Shown here one piece after another: positions 6,397 through 14,569 of a stretch of 19,867 nt of DNA (the first letter of the stretch is position 1; each line of letters opens with the position of its first letter). The notes below the pieces were generated by a model. The model had not been told where the DNA came from and ran no database searches. It saw only the letters and a list, made by a program, of their open reading frames with translations. The stretch spans positions 1 through 19,867 of the forward strand of contig JAJYSW010000027.1 in NCBI GenBank assembly GCA_021793335.1, given 5' to 3'. Made by a program: the position numbers and the translations under genes. Source of the DNA: Actinomycetes bacterium. GTDB lineage: Bacteria; Actinomycetota; Actinomycetes; Mycobacteriales; Micromonosporaceae.

Positions 6397-8319
6397 ATGA
6401 GCGAAACCGATAACGACGTCGAGCGGCTGACCTGCGACGTCCTGATCATCGGCGCCGGCGGGGCCGGCCTGCGGGCCGCCGTCGAGGCCAGGCTCGCCGG
6501 CAGGAGCGTCATCGTCATCTCCAAGTCGCTGTTCGGGAAGGCCCACACAGTGATGGCCGAAGGCGGCGCGGCGGCGGCGATGGGCAACGTCAACTCCCGC
6601 GACAACTGGCAGGTGCACTTCCGCGACACGATGCGCGGCGGCAAATTCCTCAACGACTACCGGATGGCCGAGCTGCACGCCAAGGAGGCCCCCGATCGCA
6701 TCTGGGAGCTGGAGACCTATGGCGCCCTGTTCGACCGCACGCCCGAGGGGAAGATCAGCCAGCGCAACTTCGGCGGGCACGAGTACCCTCGGCTCGCCCA
6801 CGTCGGCGACCGGACCGGCCTGGAGCTGATCCGCACCCTCCAGCAGAAGCTCGTCTCGCTCCAGCAGGACGACGCCGCCGCCACCGGGTCGTTCGAGGAC
6901 CGGCTGCGCGTGATCGACGAGGCGACGATCACCGACCTGTTCGTCTCGGACGGCGTCGTCCAGGGCGCCTTCGGCTACCGGCGGGACACCGGAAGCTTCC
7001 TCGCGATCGCGGCCCCGTCGATCGTCCTGGCCACCGGCGGCATCGGCCGCTCCTTCAAGGTCACCTCGAACTCATGGGAGTACACCGGGGACGGCCACGC
7101 GCTCGCCCTCAAGGCGGGGGCCAGCCTGATCAACATGGAGTTCATCCAGTTCCACCCCACCGGCATGGTCTGGCCGCCCTCGGTCCGCGGCATCCTGGTC
7201 ACCGAGTCGGTGCGCGGCGACGGCGGCGTCCTCACCAACACCGACGGCAAGCGGTTCATGTTCGACTACATCCCCGAGGTGTTCAAGGCGCAGTACGCCG
7301 ACACCCCCGAAGAGGCCGACCGCTGGTACACCGACCCCGACCACAACCGCCGCCCACCCGAGCTGCTCCCCCGCGACGAGGTGGCACGGGCGATCAACGC
7401 CGAGGTCAAGGCCGGGCGCGGCACCGAGCACGGCGGCGTCTACCTCGACATCGCCTCCCGGCGGGACCCCGCCTACATCACCAAGCAGCTCCCGTCGATG
7501 TACCACCAGTTCAAAGAGCTCGCCGACGTCGACATCACCGCCGAGCCGATGGAGGTGGGCCCGACCTGCCACTACATCATGGGCGGCATCGAGGTCGACG
7601 CCGACACCACCGAGACCGGTGTGACCGGCCTGTTCGCCGCCGGCGAGGTCTCCGGCGGGATGCACGGATCGAACCGGCTGGGCGGCAACTCCCTGTCGGA
7701 CCTGCTGGTCTTCGGCAAACGCGCCGGAGAGCACGCCGCCGCGCACGCCGAGCGGGCCGAGACCGTCGCGATCGACAAGGAATCGATCGAACGGGCCGCC
7801 ACGAACGCACTGCGGCCCTTCACCGGCGAGGGAGAGAACCCCTACGAGCTCCAGGCCGCGCTCCAGGAGGTGAACGGCCGCCTCGTCGGCATCATCAGGC
7901 GCGCGAGCGAACTGGAGGAGGCGCTGGTCGAGCTCGACGCGCTGCGTCCGCGGATCGCGAACGTCGCCGCCGCCGGCGGCCGAGCCTACAACCCCGGCTG
8001 GCACCTGGCACTGGACCTGGAGAACATGCTCCTGTGCTCCATCGCGACCGCGAAGGCCGCGCTGGAGCGCGACGAATCCCGCGGCGGCCACACCCGGGAG
8101 GACGCCCCGGGCATGGACCCGCAGTGGCGCAAGACGAACCTGGTCGAGACGCTGGAGGACGGCGAAGTGCGGCTGCGGCGCAAGCCCGTGCCGGCGATGC
8201 CCCCGGAGCTGCTCTCGCTGTTCGAGACCACCGAGCTGGCCAAGTACATGACCCCTGAGGAATACCGGACCACCGCCGCGGCCGAGGGGCCCGAAGCGGA
8301 GCAGGAGGACGCCGAATGA
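6397..8319 (+). CDS. sdhA: Succinate dehydrogenase/fumarate reductase flavoprotein subunit
   Basis: A 640-residue flavoprotein. The FAD-binding GAGGAG motif is at 19-24. H50 in the AHTVMAEGG stretch aligns with the histidine that covalently carries FAD in SdhA/FrdA. Substrate-site signatures follow: QFHPTG, then TESVRGDGG with a catalytic Arg, then HYIMGGIEVD and LFAAGEVSGG(M)HGSNRLGGNS. It oxidises succinate to fumarate and passes electrons to SdhB. Length and the long acidic C-terminal tail (ending EQEDAE) fit the Sdh1 (Rv0248c) type. I chose the ATG at 6397 because GAAGGT lies just upstream, overlapping the sdhC stop, and because the conserved domain starts directly after. The frame extends far upstream only as an overlap with sdhC. 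Its TGA overlaps the sdhB ATG by four bases, implying coupled translation. Confidence 0.97.
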   Translation: MSETDNDVERLTCDVLIIGAGGAGLRAAVEARLAGRSVIVISKSLFGKAHTVMAEGGAAAAMGNVNSRDNWQVHFRDTMRGGKFLNDYRMAELHAKEAPDRIWELETYGALFDRTPEGKISQRNFGGHEYPRLAHVGDRTGLELIRTLQQKLVSLQQDDAAATGSFEDRLRVIDEATITDLFVSDGVVQGAFGYRRDTGSFLAIAAPSIVLATGGIGRSFKVTSNSWEYTGDGHALALKAGASLINMEFIQFHPTGMVWPPSVRGILVTESVRGDGGVLTNTDGKRFMFDYIPEVFKAQYADTPEEADRWYTDPDHNRRPPELLPRDEVARAINAEVKAGRGTEHGGVYLDIASRRDPAYITKQLPSMYHQFKELADVDITAEPMEVGPTCHYIMGGIEVDADTTETGVTGLFAAGEVSGGMHGSNRLGGNSLSDLLVFGKRAGEHAAAHAERAETVAIDKESIERAATNALRPFTGEGENPYELQAALQEVNGRLVGIIRRASELEEALVELDALRPRIANVAAAGGRAYNPGWHLALDLENMLLCSIATAKAALERDESRGGHTREDAPGMDPQWRKTNLVETLEDGEVRLRRKPVPAMPPELLSLFETTELAKYMTPEEYRTTAAAEGPEAEQEDAE

Positions 8320-9077
8320 GCACGCGAACCTTCCGAGTGTGGCGCGGCGACGCCGAGGGCGGCGAGCTCGTCGAGTTCGACGTCGAGGTGAACGAGGGCG
8401 AGGTGGTCCTGGACGTCATCCACCGCATTCAGGCCGAGCAGGCCCCGGACCTGGCGGTGCGGTGGAACTGCAAGGCGGGCAAGTGCGGCTCGTGCTCGGC
8501 CGAGGTGAACGGGATGCCGCGTCTGACGTGCATGGCGCGCATGAACCTGTTCGAGGAGGGCGAGACGGTGACGGTGACGCCGCTGCGGACGTTCCCGATC
8601 ATGCGGGACCTGGTGACGGACGTGTCGTTCAACTACCAGAAGGCGCGCGAGACGCCGTCGTTCACGCCTCCGGCCGACCTCGCGCCCGGCGAGTACCGGA
8701 TGCAGCAGGTGGACGTGGAGCGCAGCCAGGAGTTCCGCAAATGCATCGAGTGCTTCCTGTGTCAGAACACCTGCCACGTGGTGCGCGACCACGAGGAGAA
8801 CAAGGAGCCGTTCGCGGGCCCGCGCGTGTTCATCAGGGTGGCCGAATTGGACATGCACCCGCTGGACACGCGGACGGACCGCCAGGACACGGCGCAGGAC
8901 GAGCAGGGGCTCGGCTACTGCAACATCACCAAGTGCTGCACCGAGGTGTGCCCGGAGAACATCCACATCACCGACAACGGGATCATCCCGATGAAGGAGC
9001 GCGTGGCCGGCGACCGCTACGACCCGCTGGTGTGGCTGGGCCGAAAGATCTTCCGCAAGGGCGAGCGCCAGGATTGA
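8316..9077 (+). CDS. sdhB: Succinate dehydrogenase iron-sulfur subunit
   Basis: A 253-residue protein with all three cluster motifs. For [2Fe-2S], C52, C57, C60 and C72 lie in an N-terminal ferredoxin fold. For [4Fe-4S], CIECFLCQNTC contributes C143, C146, C149 and C153. For the third cluster, C202, C208 and C212 are followed by Pro as in [3Fe-4S] sites. An additional cysteine at 207 sits beside C208. It wires electrons from SdhA to the membrane anchor. The start ATG overlaps the sdhA stop (ATGA), a classic coupled arrangement. The order anchor-flavoprotein-iron-sulfur is that of mycobacterial Sdh1. Fumarate reductase cannot be excluded by motif alone, but the absence of FrdCD-like genes and the actinomycete context favour succinate oxidation. 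Confidence 0.96.
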   Translation: MSTRTFRVWRGDAEGGELVEFDVEVNEGEVVLDVIHRIQAEQAPDLAVRWNCKAGKCGSCSAEVNGMPRLTCMARMNLFEEGETVTVTPLRTFPIMRDLVTDVSFNYQKARETPSFTPPADLAPGEYRMQQVDVERSQEFRKCIECFLCQNTCHVVRDHEENKEPFAGPRVFIRVAELDMHPLDTRTDRQDTAQDEQGLGYCNITKCCTEVCPENIHITDNGIIPMKERVAGDRYDPLVWLGRKIFRKGERQD

Positions 9078-9084
9078 ACGCGGC

Positions 9085-9117
9085 GGGGCGTTCGGGTCTT
9101 CGAGGCTCGGGCGCCCC
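9085..9117. terminator. Weak hairpin between sdhB and the Ohr gene
   Basis: GGGGCG (9085-9090) can pair with CGCCCC (9112-9117) around a 21-base loop. It lies between the convergent stops at 9077 and 9154. The stem is short and there is no U-run, so this is only a candidate. Confidence 0.3.
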
Positions 9118-9153
9118 GGTTCGCGGTTTCGGGGCGGGGCCACTCGGTCGTGT

Positions 9154-9582
9154 TCAGTCGTCGGAGGCTTCGATCAGCCTGGTCTCGACGTCGATATTGC
9201 CTCGGGTGGCGTTGCTGTAGGGGCACGCCTCGTGGGCTTGGGCGATGAGGTCTTCGGCGGCGGCTCGCGGAGCGCCGGGGGCGCTGATTTCAAGGGCGGC
9301 GTCGAGGCCGAAGCCCGCACCGTTCTTTCCGATGCCGACGGCCGCGGTCACCACGGAATCCCCGAGGTCTACTTTGGATTTTCTTGCGATCGCCTGCAGG
9401 GAGCTGTGGAAGCAGGCGGCGTAGCCTGCGGCGAACAGCTGCTCGGGGTTGGCCGCATCGCCGGTCCCGCCGAGCTCCTCTTGGATGGCGAGGTCCATCT
9501 CGACGCGCCCGTCATCGGTGGCGACGCGGCCGCTCCGCCCGGAGCCCGACGAGGTGGCGCGGGCGGTATAAAGCGTTTCCAT
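9154..9582 (-). CDS. ohr: Organic hydroperoxide resistance protein (Ohr/OsmC family)
   Basis: A 142-residue OsmC-fold protein of the Ohr class. The two redox cysteines are C57 in AAGYAACFHSSL and C120 in EACPYSNATRGN. The neighbouring NPEQLF (45-50) supplies the conserved Glu, and Arg residues near 16-19 match the catalytic arginine region. Ohr is a cytoplasmic thiol peroxidase that reduces organic and fatty-acid hydroperoxides, recycled by lipoylated proteins. The ATG at 9582 has an AGAAGGAGA ribosome-binding site at ideal spacing; the longer upstream frame is non-coding. No MarR-type OhrR regulator adjoins. The next gene upstream on the same strand is a TetR regulator 253 bases away, which may or may not control it. 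Confidence 0.92.
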   Translation of the reverse strand: METLYTARATSSGSGRSGRVATDDGRVEMDLAIQEELGGTGDAANPEQLFAAGYAACFHSSLQAIARKSKVDLGDSVVTAAVGIGKNGAGFGLDAALEISAPGAPRAAAEDLIAQAHEACPYSNATRGNIDVETRLIEASDD

Positions 9583-9835
9583 GCTGTCTCCTTCTGCGAT
9601 GCCGCGGCGCCGCTCCCGGACGGCTTCCGCGGGCCGATGGCGATGATCCGCACGGGACAAGGGGTTCGCCGCGGGAGGCACCGGGGTGGCGCCGACGGCG
9701 GCGGGCCGTCGACGGACCGCTGCGAGCGCGGGGCCGCGGCACCTCGTCCATCCCGATGAATTTATGGCACCGTTGGCCCGCTCGGCGTCGGTTCGTTCAT
9801 ATTCGCCCTCGCGCTTCGGCCGGCCCGGGGCCGGC
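9583..9835. other. Spacer between TetR and Ohr genes
   Basis: This 253-base stretch shows no coding signature on either strand. It contains two AT-rich patches (about 9762-9772 and 9797-9809) in otherwise GC-rich DNA, which may mark the ohr promoter on the minus strand, but I could not assign convincing -35/-10 hexamers. The only clear element is the ohr ribosome-binding site at its left end. Confidence 0.4.
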
Positions 9836-10411
9836 TCAGAAGCGGAGCTGCCGCACGACCTCGCGCAGCACGCCTTCGGGGTCGTCGTCGATCGCCGGGT
9901 CGAAGTTGCCGGCCAGGAGGAGTTCGGCGAATCCGTGCACCACCGACCAGGCGGCGAGCGCCGCCGTGCTGTAGCCGTTCGCGGCCTCCCCGGGGCCGGG
10001 GCCGTCCGTCCCCCGGTGGAGCATCTCGCGGGAACGGCGCGAGGCCCGATCGAGTTCGGGATCGTCGGTGTGGAGGAGCTCGGGGCGGAACATGATCTCG
10101 AAATAGGGCCGGTGGTCGATCGCGAAGCGCACGTACGCCACCCCCACCTCGACGAAGTCGCCGGTGGTCTGCCAGGCCCGCTCCAGTGCATCGGCGAAGC
10201 GGTCGTGGCCTTCCGCGGCCACGGCGGTCAACAGGCCGGCCTTATCGCCGAAATGGTGGGCCGGGGCCGCGTGCGAGACGCCGGCACGTTTGGCGACGGC
10301 GCGGAGGCTCAGGGAACCGACCCCGACTTCGCCCACGGCCGCCACGGCGGCTTCGATCAGGGCCCGGCGCAGGTCGCCGTGGTGGTAGGAAGCGTTCACG
10401 CAGTGAACCAT
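9836..10411 (-). CDS. TetR/AcrR family transcriptional regulator
   Basis: A 191-residue regulator. The N-terminal TetR DNA-binding domain (about 8-56) shows the helix-turn-helix LSLRAVAKRAGVSHAAPAHHF followed by GDKAGLL. The C-terminal half is a helical ligand/dimer domain carrying the HRPYFEIMF-type stretch of the WHG-like TetR C-terminal family. The inducer is unknown. Two starts are possible: ATG at 10411, with a weak GGAAAG upstream, or GTG at 10399, giving 187 residues that begin directly before the usual YHHGDLRRAL segment. The GTG lies inside a 15-base palindrome and 7 bases after a TANNNT box, so a leaderless, self-repressed transcript starting at the GTG is attractive. Likely targets are itself and perhaps the downstream ohr gene. 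Confidence 0.9.
   Translation of the reverse strand: MVHCVNASYHHGDLRRALIEAAVAAVGEVGVGSLSLRAVAKRAGVSHAAPAHHFGDKAGLLTAVAAEGHDRFADALERAWQTTGDFVEVGVAYVRFAIDHRPYFEIMFRPELLHTDDPELDRASRRSREMLHRGTDGPGPGEAANGYSTAALAAWSVVHGFAELLLAGNFDPAIDDDPEGVLREVVRQLRF
10394..10408. promoter_or_regulatory. Palindromic operator at the TetR gene start
   Basis: GTTCACTGCGTGAAC (minus strand) is a perfect 6+3+6 inverted repeat, the size and form of many TetR-family operators. It overlaps the alternative GTG start and lies just downstream of a candidate -10. Binding there would block transcription, giving autorepression. Confidence 0.55.
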
Positions 10412-10433
10412 AACGCGATCTTTCCATCGTCAA
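10407..10433 (-). promoter_or_regulatory. Candidate promoter of the TetR gene
   Basis: On the minus strand TTGACG (10433-10428) and TATGGT (10412-10407) are separated by 15 bases, slightly short. The -10 ends 7 bases before the GTG at 10399, so the transcript would be leaderless. If it is correct, the ATG at 10411 lies within the -10 and cannot be the start. Confidence 0.45.
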
Positions 10434-10469
10434 GACCTTGCCGTGGTGCGGCGCCGCCGGCTTCTCGGA

Positions 10470-10526
10470 AGGCCCCTGCTCGGGGCCTCGCGACTGGACG
10501 CCCATGGTCGCCCCCGGTCCCGGGGG
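10470..10526. other. Two strong hairpins upstream of ychF
   Basis: AGGCCCC (10470-10476) pairs with GGGGCCT (10482-10488) around a 5-base loop. CCCCCG (10511-10516) pairs with CGGGGG (10521-10526) around GTCC. They sit between the divergent TetR and ychF promoters, where no terminator is needed. They could mark an unannotated RNA, or be a by-product of very high GC. No U-runs follow. Confidence 0.3.
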
Positions 10527-10579
10527 TGGGCCCGCCGACCGACCGAGTACGCGCCCGACCGGGCCCGCAGCAGCCCCGC

Positions 10580-10585
10580 TAGGCT
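10580..10585 (+). promoter_or_regulatory. Candidate -10 box for leaderless ychF transcript
   Basis: TAGGCT is a common actinomycete -10 form. It ends 8 bases before the GTG at 10594, and no Shine-Dalgarno sequence lies between. This supports both the chosen start and a leaderless mRNA. Confidence 0.5.
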
Positions 10586-10593
10586 TGTATCCC

Positions 10594-11667
<1,074 letters not shown>

Positions 11668-11770
11668 GCACCGGCGGGACCGCGCTCCCGCCGGACCCGG
11701 GGCCGCGCACGGGCGCTCCATCGCAAGACCGGTGCCGCTGAGGACAGCCTTGCCTTTCTGGCGGGGAAAC

Positions 11771-11807
11771 GCCCTCTCGGAGAGGATGGGCGCAGAGGGC
11801 TCTTTTT
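11771..11807 (+). terminator. Rho-independent terminator downstream of ychF
   Basis: GCCCTCT (11771-11777) pairs perfectly with AGAGGGC (11794-11800), followed at once by TCTTTTT. This is a rare U-tailed terminator in this GC-rich window. It lies 104 bases after the ychF stop and ends 34 bases before the P-type ATPase start, so it could also attenuate transcription into the ATPase gene. The inner bases can form a competing smaller hairpin. Confidence 0.65.
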
Positions 11808-11840
11808 CGCGGGTGCCATGGAACGGGAATCGAGGAGCGC

Positions 11841-13811
11841 ATGAAGATCCTGGGCATCGTCAGGTCCCATCCATGGGTGACCGCCACGCTGCTGGTGTTG
11901 GCCGCGACCCTCGTCTTCGAATTCTCCGGCGGCGAGGAGACCGCTCGCCGACTGGCCTCCCTGTACGGGATCATCGTCGTGCTCTGGGTGTCGGTGGGCA
12001 TGGTCAAGGACCTCCTCCGGGGCCACTGGGGCATCGACATCCTCGCCGTGACGGCCATCCTCTCCACGATCCTCGTCAGCGAGTACCTGGCGGCCCTGGT
12101 CGTATGCCTCATGCTCACCGGCGGCGAGGCCCTTGAGGACGCCGCGGCCGGCCGAGCCAAGAAGAGCCTCTCGGCGCTGCTGGAGCGCGCGCCCCGGCTC
12201 GCGCATCGGTTCCTTCCCAACGGCGGCACAGAGGACGTCCCTCTGGAGCGCATCGCGATCGGGGACCGGCTACTCGTACGCCCCGCCGAGATCGTCCCTG
12301 TCGACGGCATCCTGTCCACCGACCTCGAAGGCGACGCCGTCGAGGCGACCTTCGACGAATCCTCGCTGACGGGCGAGTCCCTGCCGGTGAGCCGGCGGAC
12401 CGGCGAGGAGATCCTCTCGGGCACGCTCAACGGCCCGCAGGCCGTCACGCTGGAGGCAAAGGCCACCTCGGAGGACTCGCAGTACGCCCGCATCCTCTCC
12501 CTGGTGAGAGAGGCCTCCGAGTCCCGCGCGCCCATGGTGCGCCTGGCCGACCGCTACGCCGTGCCGTTCACGGCCGTCGCCTACCTCATCGGCGCCCTCG
12601 CCTGGTGGTTCTCCGGCGATCCGGTGCGTTTCGCCGAGGTGCTCGTGGTGGCCACCCCGTGCCCACTGCTCATCGCCGCACCGGTGGCCTTCCTGGGCGG
12701 GATGTCACGGGCTGCGAAGAACGGCGTCATCGTCAAGTCCGGCGGCATCATCGAAACGCTCGGCACGGTCCGCACGGCGGCCTTCGACAAGACCGGCACC
12801 CTGACGTACGGCCGGCCCGAGCTGCTCGCGGTCCGCCCGGCGGGAGCGGACGGATCGGCCCTCATCGAACCGGACGAGCTGCTGCGCCTCACCGGCTCCG
12901 CCGAGCAGTACTCGACGCACGCCCTGGCCGACTCCATCCGTGCCGCGGCGGTGAACCGGGGCCTCGAACTGGTGCCCGCGTCCGAGGCTCGGGAGGAGGC
13001 CACCAACGGCGTCTCCGCCGTGCTGGAGGGCCACCGGGTCATCGTCGGCAAGGCCGCCTACGTGCGTGAGCACACCACCGGGATCGAGATCGCCGATCTC
13101 CGGCCCGGCGAGTCGGCGGTCTATGTGGGCGTGGACGGCGTCTTCGCCGGCACGCTGATCCTCTCCGACCGGCTCCGGGCCAACGCCGCGGCGACCCTGG
13201 CGGAACTGGACCGGCTGGGTGTGCGGAACCGGATGATCCTCACCGGCGACGCCGAGGCCACCGCACGACATATCGCGGCCCAGGCGAGGATCACCGACGT
13301 CGAGGCCGAGCTGCTCCCCGAGGACAAGGTCCGGCTCGTGCGCGAGGCCCGGCCGGGCCCGGTCATGATGGTCGGTGACGGCGTCAACGACGCCCCGGTG
13401 CTGGCCGTGGCCGACGTGGGCATCGCGATGGGCGCGCGCGGCTCCACGGCGGCCACGGAGACGGCCGACGTGGTCATCGTCCGGGACGACATCTCCCGAG
13501 CCGCGGTCGCGGTGTCCGTCGGCCGGCGCACCCTGCGCGTGGCCGAGGAGTCGATCTGGGCCGGCATCACCCTGTCCCTCGTGCTCATGGTCATCGCCGC
13601 CTTCGGTGTCATCCCGGCGATCGTCGGGGCACTGCTCCAGGAGGCCGTGGACATCGTGGCGATCGTCAACTCGCTGCGTGCCATGGGGGGCGGGCGCAAC
13701 GAGATCCGGGACTTCGGCGCGTTGCAGGACCGCTCGGACGAGGCCCGCACCGAGATCGGTGCGGCGGCGACCGAACCATCCGCTCAAAACGAGACAGACG
13801 ACCGGATATAA
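11841..13811 (+). CDS. Heavy-metal-translocating P1B-type ATPase (TPC subgroup)
   Basis: A 656-residue metal-exporting ATPase. Actuator-domain TGES is at 177-180, the metal-site helix motif TPCP at 272-275, phosphorylation loop DKTGT at 316-320, and hinge GDGVNDAP at 512-519. The last membrane pair carries QEAVD (600-604). TPC plus QExxD recalls the P1B-5 group (Nia-like, Ni/Fe export), but the hemerythrin-like C-terminal domain known there is absent, as is any N-terminal HMA or His-rich metal-binding domain. The usual nucleotide-site HP dipeptide reads THALA (359-363), so the Pro is replaced. The C-terminal 35 residues are hydrophilic and probably disordered. The ATG has a GAGGAG ribosome-binding site just upstream. 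No metal regulator or chaperone gene adjoins. Metal specificity is inference. Confidence 0.9.
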   Translation: MKILGIVRSHPWVTATLLVLAATLVFEFSGGEETARRLASLYGIIVVLWVSVGMVKDLLRGHWGIDILAVTAILSTILVSEYLAALVVCLMLTGGEALEDAAAGRAKKSLSALLERAPRLAHRFLPNGGTEDVPLERIAIGDRLLVRPAEIVPVDGILSTDLEGDAVEATFDESSLTGESLPVSRRTGEEILSGTLNGPQAVTLEAKATSEDSQYARILSLVREASESRAPMVRLADRYAVPFTAVAYLIGALAWWFSGDPVRFAEVLVVATPCPLLIAAPVAFLGGMSRAAKNGVIVKSGGIIETLGTVRTAAFDKTGTLTYGRPELLAVRPAGADGSALIEPDELLRLTGSAEQYSTHALADSIRAAAVNRGLELVPASEAREEATNGVSAVLEGHRVIVGKAAYVREHTTGIEIADLRPGESAVYVGVDGVFAGTLILSDRLRANAAATLAELDRLGVRNRMILTGDAEATARHIAAQARITDVEAELLPEDKVRLVREARPGPVMMVGDGVNDAPVLAVADVGIAMGARGSTAATETADVVIVRDDISRAAVAVSVGRRTLRVAEESIWAGITLSLVLMVIAAFGVIPAIVGALLQEAVDIVAIVNSLRAMGGGRNEIRDFGALQDRSDEARTEIGAAATEPSAQNETDDRI

Positions 13812-13814
13812 CGA

Positions 13815-13844
13815 TTGGGCAGTGTCCCCCAGAGCCCTTAGCAT
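13815..13844 (+). promoter_or_regulatory. Promoter of the truncated methyltransferase
   Basis: TTGGGC (13815-13820), an 18-base spacer, and TAGCAT (13839-13844) are followed after 7 bases by the ATG at 13852. The layout predicts a leaderless mRNA. The promoter looks intact although the gene it served is truncated, so it may now drive the downstream antitoxin. Confidence 0.5.
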
Positions 13845-13851
13845 CGAGGCC

Positions 13852-13948
13852 ATGCCCGATGCAGTATTCGATGACCCCCGTTTGGCCCCACTGTACGACC
13901 TCCTCGATCCCGATCGATCCGATCTGGATACGTACATGGTGATTGCTG
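13852..13948 (+). pseudogene. N-terminal remnant of a SAM-dependent methyltransferase
   Basis: The first 33 or so codons (MPDAVFDDPRLAPLYDLLDP, then DRSDLDTYMVIADV) match the conserved N-terminus of actinobacterial class I methyltransferases. In those proteins this stretch leads directly into the SAM-binding VLDIGCGTG motif. Here the glycine-rich motif never comes. From about 13949 the DNA becomes the start of a FitA-type antitoxin in another frame. The original frame stays open to 14154 but translates to Arg-rich nonsense. The gene is therefore broken by recombination at 13945-13955. The promoter and start survive. Function is lost; whether a fusion peptide is made is unknown. Confidence 0.65.
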
Positions 13949-14251
13949 ATGTCGTCCATTATCGTTCGCGGGCTCGACGACGCAGTGAAGCGGCGGCTCG
14001 CCACGCAGGCGAAGGAGCACGGCCGTTCCATGGAGGTCGAGGTCCGCGAGATCCTGACCAAGGCCGCTCACCAGCCACATATCGGGATGGCGCTGCTGTC
14101 TACCGCGCAGGATGTCAGCAGAGTCGAAGACCTGCCGATCCCGGCGCGCGATGACGTCGCACGGGTGGTGGAGTGCTTGTCACGGACCCCCAAGGGCAGC
14201 CCTGCTCATTCTGCCGATCGACGCGCCGTTCGGGTCGTGGCCAGGGGGTGA
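13949..14251 (+). CDS. FitA/VapB-type ribbon-helix-helix antitoxin, orphan
   Basis: A 100-residue frame. Residues 1-42 (MSSIIVRGLDDAVKRRLATQ, then KEHGRSMEVEVREILTKAA) form a ribbon-helix-helix DNA-binding domain of the FitA type. Residues 43-76 match the toxin-wrapping tail of FitA-like antitoxins up to about ARDDVARVV. After that the family normally ends within a few codons and overlaps a PIN-domain toxin start. Here the frame runs on for about 25 Arg/Ser/Ala-rich residues with no family resemblance, and no PIN toxin follows. The gene is thus an orphan with a replaced 3' end. Its own upstream region is also replaced by the methyltransferase remnant. A TTG six bases upstream is an alternative start. 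Binding to a distant operon is possible. Confidence 0.7.
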   Translation: MSSIIVRGLDDAVKRRLATQAKEHGRSMEVEVREILTKAAHQPHIGMALLSTAQDVSRVEDLPIPARDDVARVVECLSRTPKGSPAHSADRRAVRVVARG

Positions 14252-14329
14252 TATCGACCTGCGCGGACGCGCTTGGTAGGTGTGGCACAGATGGCCCTAC
14301 GTGTGGGCACGTGGTGGAGTTCAGGTTCT

Positions 14330-14569
14330 CGCTCTAGCCTCGATCGATCCGAGCTGTATCCGATCTTGCGCCAGCTCAACCGGAGACTGCTCAAGTGGGT
14401 GCGCCACAAGTACAAGCGGTTCCGTTCCTGGAAGCGGCTGCTGCGCCGGTGGGAGCAGGTGACGGCCATGGCCGGACTTCTTCGCCCACTGCAATGGGTC
14501 ACCGGCTTCATATCGGGACTGGCACTGCAAGAGCCCGGTGACGGGAGACTGTCACGCCGGGATCCGTGA
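14330..14569 (+). pseudogene. C-terminal remnant of a group II intron maturase
   Basis: The frame contains RSELYPILRQLNRRLLKWVR, then HKYKRFRSWKRLLRRWEQVT and a final LQWVTGF. This is the typical end of the maturase-specific (GIIM) domain of bacterial group II intron proteins, where a basic segment is followed by a Trp-rich tail. The reverse transcriptase fingers/palm, including the YADD region, are absent. Upstream sequence (14252-14340) is unrelated, so the left break is near 14340. It is directly followed by intron RNA domains V and VI, confirming the identity. It cannot encode a working enzyme. Confidence 0.8.

Noticed and set aside
7072..8091. Minus-strand 339-codon frame opposite sdhA
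   Set aside because: Antisense shadow of sdhA with a biased, low-complexity composition and no recognisable motif.
5488..8319. A 943-codon frame that could be read as an extended SdhA
   Set aside because: The first 303 codons overlap sdhC in another frame and look like shadow translation. The SdhA fold starts at 6397 behind its own ribosome-binding site.
9836..10411. TetR gene as the OhrR regulator of the adjacent ohr gene
   Set aside because: OhrR is a MarR-family protein with a reactive N-terminal Cys; this protein is TetR family. Control of ohr by it remains possible but is not supported by a second operator copy in the intergenic region.
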